Shown: piece after piece, positions 1 to 4,916 of the stretch
Position numbering within the stretch: position 1 is the stretch's first letter
Layout of the letters: each line of letters begins with the position of its first letter
NCBI GenBank assembly: GCA_009699615.1
Contig: WLNV01000103.1
Coordinates: forward strand, 1-5,889
Reading direction: 5' to 3'
Source of the DNA: Actinomycetota bacterium
GTDB taxonomy: Bacteria; Actinomycetota; Thermoleophilia; Solirubrobacterales; Solirubrobacteraceae
Length of the DNA stretch: 5,889 nt
Position numbers and translations under genes: made by a program
Notes under the pieces: model-generated
Database searches by the model: none
Told to the model about the DNA's origin: nothing
What the model saw: only the letters and a program-made list of their open reading frames with translations

Positions 1-602
1 GAGACGATCTCTTCCGGCAGGCGGCCGTCGTCGGTGGCGGCGATTGCCAGCTCATGCGAGCGAACGGCCCAGCGGTCAAGATCAGGGCGGGAAAGCTCAA
101 GTTCGTCGCCGATCTCGGTTGCCTCGTCGAACATTTGGCGGCCCGAGAAGGGGTTGGTCAGCCCGTCGTTGACCATCGAGTCGAGCGCCTTCGCCTCACC
201 CATGCGGAAGCCGAAGCGCGCGCCGGGAAGCAGGTAGGGAGCGTTGGACATCGATTCCATGCCGCCGGCAACGCCGACCTCAACGTCGCCCGCGCGGATT
301 CCCTGATCGAGAATTACGAGCGCGCGGATGCCGGAAGCACAAACCTTGTTGACGGTCTCCGACGAGACCTCCTTCGGAATCCCGCCAGCGATCTGCGCCT
401 GACGCGAAGGAATCTGCCCCTGCCCGGCCTGAATCACCTGTCCCATCACGACGTGATCAACCTGCTCCGGTGCGACGCCGGAGCGCTCAAGTGCAGCGGC
501 GATCGCGATGCCACCGAGCTCGGTGGCAGGCATCGAGGCCAGAGCGCCACCCATCTTTCCAACGGGGGTGCGGGCGGTTCCAAGAATTACTGTCGTAGGC
601 AT
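1..602 (-). CDS. Thiolase, acetyl-CoA C-acetyltransferase family (3' part outside window)
   Basis: Thiolases join or cleave acyl-CoAs (2 acetyl-CoA to or from acetoacetyl-CoA, or 3-ketoacyl-CoA thiolysis) in the cytoplasm. The visible 200 residues are the N-terminal half of a protein usually about 390-400 long. The start is typical (MPTTVILGTARTPVGK). VNKVCASG carries the acyl-accepting cysteine at residue 88, the usual place, followed by GGMESMSNAPYLL (113-125). The second catalytic Cys and His lie in the C-terminal half, beyond position 1. The ATG at 602-600 is fixed by AGGAG five bases upstream and by the family's N-terminus. The gene is divergent from the acyl-CoA dehydrogenase, which supports a beta-oxidation or branched-chain catabolic role. 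One oddity is that the HMG-T-AEN loop of biosynthetic thiolases reads GRQMFDEATE (154-163). Membership of the family is near certain; chain-length preference cannot be told. Confidence 0.95.
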   Translation of the reverse strand, partial: MPTTVILGTARTPVGKMGGALASMPATELGGIAIAAALERSGVAPEQVDHVVMGQVIQAGQGQIPSRQAQIAGGIPKEVSSETVNKVCASGIRALVILDQGIRAGDVEVGVAGGMESMSNAPYLLPGARFGFRMGEAKALDSMVNDGLTNPFSGRQMFDEATEIGDELELSRPDLDRWAVRSHELAIAATDDGRLPEEIV

Positions 603-607
603 TGAGG

Positions 608-612
608 CTCCT
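608..612 (-). promoter_or_regulatory. Shine-Dalgarno of the thiolase gene
   Basis: Read on the minus strand, AGGAG is followed by five bases and then the thiolase ATG. It is one of only two clear Shine-Dalgarno sequences seen before the gene starts in this window, and it settles the thiolase start. Confidence 0.8.
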
Positions 613-624
613 GATCATCTGACG

Positions 625-655
625 GTCGTGAGCGGGCAATAGTAGTCGTGAAGCG
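625..655. repeat. Direct repeat GTCGTGA(A)GCG, possible operator
   Basis: GTCGTGAGCG (625-634) recurs as GTCGTGAAGCG (645-655), starting exactly 20 bases later. That is close to two helical turns, so both copies face the same side of the DNA. The copies flank the putative thiolase -10 box (639-644): one covers the expected transcription start and the other enters the spacer. This is where a repressor of the divergent pair could bind, but no regulator gene is in the window. Confidence 0.4.
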
Positions 656-668
656 CCCCCTGCGACAA
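639..668 (-). promoter_or_regulatory. Putative sigma70-type promoter of the thiolase gene
   Basis: On the minus strand, TTGTCG (668-663) is separated by 18 bases from TACTAT (644-639). This compares well with TTGACA-N17/18-TATAAT. Transcription would begin near 632, giving a leader of about 30 bases that includes the AGGAG ribosome site. This is the best promoter match in the gap. It is inferred from pattern only. Confidence 0.45.
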
Positions 669-692
669 CCAGCGACGATTTAGCCGTAGGGT
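662..692 (+). promoter_or_regulatory. Putative leaderless promoter of the acyl-CoA dehydrogenase gene
   Basis: TAGGGT (687-692) fits the actinobacterial -10 pattern TAnnnT and ends six bases before the ATG, so transcription would start at or next to the start codon. A partial -35, GCGACA (662-667, 4 of 6 to TTGACA), lies 19 bases upstream and overlaps the thiolase -35 on the other strand. The AGGG inside the -10 box could instead act as a weak ribosome site; the sequence cannot separate the two readings. Confidence 0.4.
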
Positions 693-698
693 TGCGGC

Positions 699-1844
699 AT
701 GGATTTCGCCCTCTCCGACGACCACCAATTGCTGCGCCAGACGGTTCGTGACTTCGCTGAGCGCGAGATCGCACCGGTTGCCGAGGAGCTCGACCGGACG
801 AAAGCCTTCCCATACGAGATCGTGGAGCAGATCGGCAAGCTCGGCTGGATGGGTATTGCCTACCCCGAGCAATATGGCGGCGCCGGCTCCGACACGCTGG
901 CCTACGCGATCTGCGTCGAGGAGCTTGCGCGGGTCGATTCGTCGGTCGCGATCACGCTCTGCGCGCACTCGTCTCTCGGAATCCAGCCGATCGCGCTGTT
1001 CGGCAGCGACGAGCAGAAAGAGCGACTCTTGCCCGAACTCTGCGCCGGCGCCAAGCTCGGCGCCTTTGGACTTACCGAGCCCGAGGCAGGGTCTGATGCT
1101 GGCGCACTGCGCACGCGCGCCGTGCTCGAGGACGGCGAATGGGTGATCAATGGCTCGAAGCAGTTCATCACCAACGCAGGCACCAAGATCTCCGGTCATG
1201 TCGCGATCACGGCGATCACCGGCGAACTCGATGGGCGCCCAGAGATTTCCAACATCATCATCGAGAACGGCACCGCCGGCTACGAACAGGGAGAGCCCTA
1301 CCGCAAGATGGGCTGGAACGCCTCAGACACGAGGCCGCTGACGTTTGACGATTGCCGTGTGCCGGAAGCGAACCTGCTCGGGCCGCGCGGTGCCGGGCTG
1401 CGCCAGTTCCTCAAGGTGCTCGACTCGGGCCGAATCGGAGTTGCAGCGATGGGGGTTGGACTGGCGCAGGGCGCGCTAGACGAAGCGATCAAGTATTCGG
1501 GCGAACGGCAAGCATTTGGCCAGCCGATCGGCCAGTTCCAGACGATCGGCGCAAAGCTCGCCGACATGGCGACGGAGATTGAGGCCGCACGGCTGCTGAC
1601 CTACAAGGCCGCTTGGGAGAAGGACCAAGGAATGAACTTCAGCCTGACCGCCGCGCAAGCGAAGTTGAAGACCGGCCGTCTGGCCGTGCGCTGCGCCGAG
1701 GAAGCGGTGCAGATCCACGGCGGATACGGCTACATCGAGGAGTATCCGGTCTGCCGCTTCTACCGCGACGCCAAGGTGCTGACAATCGGTGAGGGCACCG
1801 ATGAGATCCAGCAGATGGTCATCGCCCGCGCACTGACGAGCTGA
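699..1844 (+). CDS. Acyl-CoA dehydrogenase (short/branched-chain type)
   Basis: FAD-dependent cytoplasmic enzyme that introduces the alpha-beta double bond into an acyl-CoA and passes electrons to electron-transfer flavoprotein. The 381 residues match the usual 375-385. The N-terminal helical domain spans about 1-120. The first family signature is GLTEPEAGSDAGA (124-136), and a beta domain runs to about 230. ERQAFG (269-274) is the FAD-contact region. The second signature starts at QIHGGYGY (338-345) and ends at R356-D357. The catalytic base is Glu365 in IGEGTDEIQ, the position used by short-, medium- and short/branched-chain enzymes rather than the shifted one of isovaleryl- and long-chain enzymes. 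The ATG at 699 gives the standard MDFALSDDHQLLRQ start. It is divergent from the thiolase and 19 bases upstream of a membrane protein gene in the same direction. The family is certain; the exact substrate (butyryl-, methylbutyryl- or isobutyryl-CoA) is not. Confidence 0.96.
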   Translation: MDFALSDDHQLLRQTVRDFAEREIAPVAEELDRTKAFPYEIVEQIGKLGWMGIAYPEQYGGAGSDTLAYAICVEELARVDSSVAITLCAHSSLGIQPIALFGSDEQKERLLPELCAGAKLGAFGLTEPEAGSDAGALRTRAVLEDGEWVINGSKQFITNAGTKISGHVAITAITGELDGRPEISNIIIENGTAGYEQGEPYRKMGWNASDTRPLTFDDCRVPEANLLGPRGAGLRQFLKVLDSGRIGVAAMGVGLAQGALDEAIKYSGERQAFGQPIGQFQTIGAKLADMATEIEAARLLTYKAAWEKDQGMNFSLTAAQAKLKTGRLAVRCAEEAVQIHGGYGYIEEYPVCRFYRDAKVLTIGEGTDEIQQMVIARALTS

Positions 1845-1848
1845 TCAC

Positions 1849-1853
1849 GGAGG
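1849..1853 (+). promoter_or_regulatory. Shine-Dalgarno of the membrane protein gene
   Basis: GGAGG lies ten bases before the GTG at 1864 and just after the acyl-CoA dehydrogenase stop. It supports the GTG start and translation from a shared mRNA with the dehydrogenase. Confidence 0.7.
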
Positions 1854-1863
1854 CCGGGCAGCT

Positions 1864-3186
1864 GTGAACGAAGCCGCCAGCCCAGTCGCAGAGTTCGAGC
1901 CCGGCCGAATCGCCCGCGCCGCGGCACGCGGCAACGGTCGCTCGGGGCTGCTCGTATTCATCGTCTGCTTCGCCGTCTACCTGGCTGGGATCGGTCTGCC
2001 TGCGACACCGCAGGCACAGTTCGCTCCGGCCGAGACGCGGATCCTGTTGACGACTACTTCGCTGCTCGATGACGGGAACTTCGAGCTGACGAACCAGTAC
2101 CGCAGCCACGCTTGGCGGGCCTTCGGTGGCTCGCCGGTGCAACCGGCCGGCGTGCTCGTCAACGGCAGATTGATCGAGCCGCACGGCTTCCTCTTCCCCA
2201 CGCTGCTGGCGCCGGCCTATGCGCTCGGCGGCACGGCGCTGGTGCAGGCGCTGCTGGCGCTGATCACGGCGCTTGGAATGGTTGCTGCCGCTGCGCTTGC
2301 GCGCAGACTCGTTCCCGACCCGTGGGCGAGCGGCGCGGCAATAGCAATCGGCTGCAGCCCGCCGATGGTCATCGCGGCAACGGCGATCCGCCCAGCTGCG
2401 ACCTGTGCCGCGATCGTCGCCGCCGCGGCGTTGTTGGCGCTTCGCGTGCGCGAATCACCGGGCACGCGTTCAGCGCTCGGTGCGGGCACGCTGCTGGCGC
2501 TGCTGCCGTGGGTCGGCCTCGCCGGCATCCTCCCCGGAGTCGTAATCACGGTCGCGCTCTTCCGCTGGCTACGGCGGCGCTCGCGCGGCTGGATCGGCTT
2601 GATTGCGATCGAGCTCGTACTCGTCTCGGTCGTCTTCTATGTCTCGATCAACGCGCGGCTCTTTGGCGGGCTGACGCCGATGGCAGCCTCGGCAATCTCC
2701 GATCCACCGACCGGTGCTGCCAGCGTTGGCGACTACATCGACCGTCTGCCACGACTGCTGGATCTCTTCTTCGCGCCGCAACTTGGGCTGCTGCTGACGG
2801 CGCCGCTGCTGGGACTGGCGTTCGTCTCGATCGCGCTTGCCTGGCGCTCGCGCCGCGCGCGGTTGGCTCGGGCGCTCCCCGAGGCGGCCGACGTGGAAGT
2901 CGCAGCCCAACTGATGGCAGCGATCTGCGCTGCCGCGCTAATAGCGGCAGTCTTCTTCCTGCCGAGCCTCAGCGGCCTCTCCCCCGCCGAGCCGCTGATC
3001 GTCGCGCTGCCAACGGCCGCGGCGCTCAGCTCGTGGGGAATGCGCCGCTATCCGAAGGTTGGCGTTGCGCTGGCTGTGATCGGTGTTGCGCTGACGCTGT
3101 GGTTGCTGGTCGCTGCGCGCCTCGCCACAGACGCGGGACTATCGCCGCTCAGCGGGCCTCTCCCGTGGAGCATCTTCAGCGGCTGA
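1864..3186 (+). CDS. Multi-pass membrane protein, GT-C-like (PMT/ArnT-like) but divergent
   Basis: No named gene is recognised. The 440 residues form an integral membrane protein with a basic cytoplasmic N-terminus (R15-R26) and about ten hydrophobic segments, near 28-45, 110-124, 127-147, 155-175, 177-193, 205-235, 243-262, 306-326, 350-368, 376-392 and 398-418. The long loop after segment 1 (46-109) contains SLLDDGNFEL (66-75) and IEPHGFLFPTLLAPAYALGG (104-123), and LFGGLTP follows at 266-272. This layout recalls GT-C membrane glycosyltransferases that move sugars from polyprenyl-phosphate donors outside the membrane. The D-E pair expected in the first loop reads A56-E57 (PAETRILL), so activity is uncertain. 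The GTG start has a Shine-Dalgarno, and the 19-base gap suggests co-transcription with the acyl-CoA dehydrogenase. Membrane location is sure; glycosyltransferase function is inference from recalled resemblance. Confidence 0.8.
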   Translation: MNEAASPVAEFEPGRIARAAARGNGRSGLLVFIVCFAVYLAGIGLPATPQAQFAPAETRILLTTTSLLDDGNFELTNQYRSHAWRAFGGSPVQPAGVLVNGRLIEPHGFLFPTLLAPAYALGGTALVQALLALITALGMVAAAALARRLVPDPWASGAAIAIGCSPPMVIAATAIRPAATCAAIVAAAALLALRVRESPGTRSALGAGTLLALLPWVGLAGILPGVVITVALFRWLRRRSRGWIGLIAIELVLVSVVFYVSINARLFGGLTPMAASAISDPPTGAASVGDYIDRLPRLLDLFFAPQLGLLLTAPLLGLAFVSIALAWRSRRARLARALPEAADVEVAAQLMAAICAAALIAAVFFLPSLSGLSPAEPLIVALPTAAALSSWGMRRYPKVGVALAVIGVALTLWLLVAARLATDAGLSPLSGPLPWSIFSG

Positions 3187-3195
3187 CGCCGCTGA
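3176..3195. terminator. Hairpin at a convergent gene junction, possible bidirectional terminator
   Basis: TCAGCGGC (3176-3183) and GCCGCTGA (3188-3195) form a perfect 8-bp stem around the four-base loop TGAC. The loop begins with the TGA stop of the membrane protein gene. The stem ends ten bases before the stop of the oppositely directed MeaB gene, so it could serve both transcripts. There is no U-rich tail, so it would be an actinobacterial-type hairpin without a U-tract, or an mRNA 3'-end stabiliser. Confidence 0.5.
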
Positions 3196-3204
3196 CGCGC
3201 CTAC

Positions 3205-4164
3205 TCAGTCTCCGAGCTGCTCGAGAATCTCGGTCGCCGCGCTGGCAGGGTCAAGCTTGCGTTCGACGACGGCGTCGAAGAGCTTGGTGAATCTCTCGTC
3301 CCCGTCAACCCGCGCCTCCAAGTCGCGCCGCATCCGGTGCGTGCAGATCGAGATCACTTCGCTGCGCAGGTTGCGGCGGCGGCGCTCTGCCAGAGTTCCC
3401 TCGGCCTCGATGAAGGCGCGATGAGCGTCGAGTTCGTCGGCCAGCTCGGCAACGCCATCGCCTCGCAGCGCCTCGGTCTTGACGATCGGGGTTGGCCGTC
3501 CGTCGGCGGGCGCAAGGCTCAGCACTCCTCGAATCTCGCGCACCATCGTCTCGGTCATCGGGTGGTCGCACTTGTTGACGACGATGATGTCGGGAATCTC
3601 CATCACGCCGGCCTTCAACGCCTGAATCGAGTCGCCTGAGCCAGGCATCAGAACCAGCACGATCGTGTCGGCATGGTCGATGATGTCGACCTCGGCTTGG
3701 CCAACGCCGACGGTCTCAAGGAAGATGTCCTGACGGCCGGCAGCGTCCATCAGAAGCGCAGTTTGCAGCGCCGCTTCGCTGAGCCCACCGAGCGCGCCGC
3801 GGTTGGCCATCGAGCGGATGAAGACGCCCTGATCGAGAAAGTGGTCGGTTAGACGAATCCGGTCGCCGAGCAGCGCGCCTTGCGTGAACGGTGAGGACGG
3901 ATCGATCGAGAGCACGCCGACGCTGCGACCCTGCGCGCGGCGCAGCGCTGTCAGCGAGCTGATCAGCGTCGACTTGCCGGCGCCGGGAGCGCCGGTGCAA
4001 CCCACAATTGCGGCCTTGCCTGTGTGCGGATAGACCTCGCGAACCAGCTCCCAGCCGCGTGGATCATCGGACTCAACGAGCGTGATTGCCCGCGCGAGGG
4101 CGCGCTGATCGCCAGCCAACAGGCGCTCGGCGAGGGTGTCGGCAGCGGCGGGAGTCACGGCCAT
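3205..4164 (-). CDS. meaB: MeaB/ArgK-type GTPase, methylmalonyl-CoA mutase chaperone
   Basis: G3E-family P-loop GTPase that gates cobalamin loading and protects or reactivates adenosylcobalamin-dependent methylmalonyl-CoA mutase. It acts in the propionyl-CoA to succinyl-CoA route. The 319 residues are close to the family's usual 310-335. An N-terminal helical part (about 1-48) has the family phrase RALARAITLVES. Walker A is GAPGAGKST (58-66), DPSSPFTQGALLGDRIRL (88-105) is the switch I region, ETVGVGQAE (150-158) is the switch II region, NKCD (197-200) is the guanine-specificity motif, and the C-terminal part is the helical dimerisation arm. ATG at 4164 is chosen because the protein then begins as family members do. 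A GTG 41 codons upstream would add a Pro/Arg-rich stretch and run under the divergent acyltransferase gene. No Shine-Dalgarno precedes 4164, so the mRNA may be leaderless. Role in a mutase system is established for the family; the mutase is not in the window. Confidence 0.93.
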   Translation of the reverse strand: MAVTPAAADTLAERLLAGDQRALARAITLVESDDPRGWELVREVYPHTGKAAIVGCTGAPGAGKSTLISSLTALRRAQGRSVGVLSIDPSSPFTQGALLGDRIRLTDHFLDQGVFIRSMANRGALGGLSEAALQTALLMDAAGRQDIFLETVGVGQAEVDIIDHADTIVLVLMPGSGDSIQALKAGVMEIPDIIVVNKCDHPMTETMVREIRGVLSLAPADGRPTPIVKTEALRGDGVAELADELDAHRAFIEAEGTLAERRRRNLRSEVISICTHRMRRDLEARVDGDERFTKLFDAVVERKLDPASAATEILEQLGD

Positions 4165-4166
4165 CG

Positions 4167-4172
4167 AGGTTA
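4167..4172 (-). promoter_or_regulatory. Possible -10 box of the MeaB gene
   Basis: On the minus strand TAACCT (4172-4167) fits TAnnnT. It ends two bases before the ATG at 4164 and eight bases before an in-frame GTG at 4158. With the usual 6-8 base distance to the transcription start, a leaderless mRNA would begin at that GTG, shortening the protein by two residues. No convincing -35 is visible. Weak evidence. Confidence 0.25.
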
Positions 4173-4177
4173 GCGGG

Positions 4178-4197
4178 CGGGCCGGTGGTCGGGCCGG
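4178..4197. repeat. Direct repeat CGGGCCGG between divergent MeaB and acyltransferase genes
   Basis: CGGGCCGG occurs at 4178-4185 and again at 4190-4197, a period of 12 bases, in the 65-base gap between the two divergent starts. It lies upstream of both putative -10 boxes. In such G+C-rich DNA it may be chance; a shared regulator site is the alternative. Confidence 0.25.
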
Positions 4198-4214
4198 CGA
4201 GTTGGCTCCCCGGC

Positions 4215-4220
4215 TAGGCT
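4215..4220 (+). promoter_or_regulatory. Possible -10 box of the hexapeptide acyltransferase gene
   Basis: TAGGCT fits TAnnnT and ends nine bases before the ATG at 4230. No Shine-Dalgarno is present in the intervening TTCCGAGCG, so a leaderless or nearly leaderless mRNA is plausible. No -35 match is evident. Confidence 0.3.
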
Positions 4221-4229
4221 TTCCGAGCG

Positions 4230-4916
4230 ATGGAATCAGCCGCTCCCACGAGCGATCCAGCAAGCCAGCAGGATCAGCCGCCACCACGCCCTGCTCCCGC
4301 TCCGCTGGACGGCGGGCCGACTGCCTTCCTGCGCTTCGCTGCGGCCAACGGGATGCTCAACTTCAAGTACGCACGATTGGTCGCTCGCTGGGCTTGGCTG
4401 AAACTGCGTTGGCGCGGGCGCCTGCAGAGCGATGGCCTCTTCTTTGTCTGCCCGAACGTGACCTTTGAGATAGGCCGCCAGGCCGTTGTCGAGCTCGGCC
4501 GCTGGTCATGGATCGGCGACGGCTGCAAGATCCGCGCGCATGAGGGCGTCGTCAGCATCGGTGACCGCACCGTCCTTGGCCAAGAGTGCACGATCTCGGC
4601 CTTTCAGCACGTCTCGATCGGCAGCCAATGCATCCTCGCCGACCGCGTGATGTTGATCGACTTTGACCACGCGACCAACGATGTAGAACGGCCGATCCGA
4701 GACCAAGGGATCTACAAGCGCGACGTACGCGTCGGCAACAACGTTTGGATTGGTTACGGCGCCTGCCTACTGCGCGGCGTCACGGTTGGCGACAACTCGA
4801 TCCTCGGCAGCCTCGCGGTCGTCACTCGCGACGTTGAGGAGAACGCCGTCGTCGGCGGCTCACCGGCACGCGTACTGCGGATGCGCGAGCAGCCTGAAAC
4901 GCTTCGCTGGCGCTAG
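4230..4916 (+). CDS. Left-handed beta-helix (hexapeptide-repeat) acyltransferase
   Basis: Cytoplasmic acyltransferase, most like the O-acetyltransferases that move acetyl from acetyl-CoA to sugars of surface polysaccharides. The 228 residues begin with a Pro/Gln/Ala-rich, probably disordered tail (1-30). A basic amphipathic stretch follows (NFKYARLVARWAWLKLRWRG, 44-63), then hexapeptide coils from about 75 to 142 (for example IGDGCKIRAHEGVVSIGDRT). An extended loop has FDHATND, with candidate catalytic His147, and RPIRDQGIYKR (154-164). The classic closing coils are VRVGNNVWIGYGACLLRGVT (166-185) and DNSILGSLAVVTRDV, ending in NAVVGGSPARVLR (205-217). The ATG at 4230 lacks a Shine-Dalgarno; Met42 (4353) is an alternative that would drop the tail but also part of the lead-in. 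It converges on a glycosyltransferase gene, in line with glycan decoration. Fold is certain; acceptor is unknown. Confidence 0.92.
   Translation: MESAAPTSDPASQQDQPPPRPAPAPLDGGPTAFLRFAAANGMLNFKYARLVARWAWLKLRWRGRLQSDGLFFVCPNVTFEIGRQAVVELGRWSWIGDGCKIRAHEGVVSIGDRTVLGQECTISAFQHVSIGSQCILADRVMLIDFDHATNDVERPIRDQGIYKRDVRVGNNVWIGYGACLLRGVTVGDNSILGSLAVVTRDVEENAVVGGSPARVLRMREQPETLRWR
4913..4916. other. Shared CTAG stop signal of two convergent genes
   Basis: The palindrome CTAG gives TAG on both strands. The acyltransferase stops at 4914-4916 and the glycosyltransferase at 4915-4913. The coding regions overlap by four bases and the stop codons share two. There is therefore no intergenic space, and any terminator must lie inside the opposite gene. 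Confidence 0.95.

Noticed and set aside
54..605. 183-codon plus-strand open frame opposite the thiolase
   Set aside because: It is antisense to a clear thiolase with its catalytic-cysteine motif, and the translation shows no family features; such long shadow frames are expected in G+C-rich DNA.
615..1199. 194-codon minus-strand open frame opposite the acyl-CoA dehydrogenase
   Set aside because: It lies opposite the well-supported dehydrogenase and its divergent promoter, and its translation has no recognisable motif.
2112..3290. 392-codon plus-strand open frame overlapping the membrane protein gene in another frame
   Set aside because: The translation is Arg/Ala-rich low-complexity sequence typical of a shifted frame, and it would run through both the hairpin and the MeaB 3' end.
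4165..4287. N-terminal extension of MeaB to a GTG at 4287
   Set aside because: The added 41 residues are unlike the family, run through the divergent promoter region and overlap the acyltransferase start; the family's typical N-terminus begins at the ATG at 4164.
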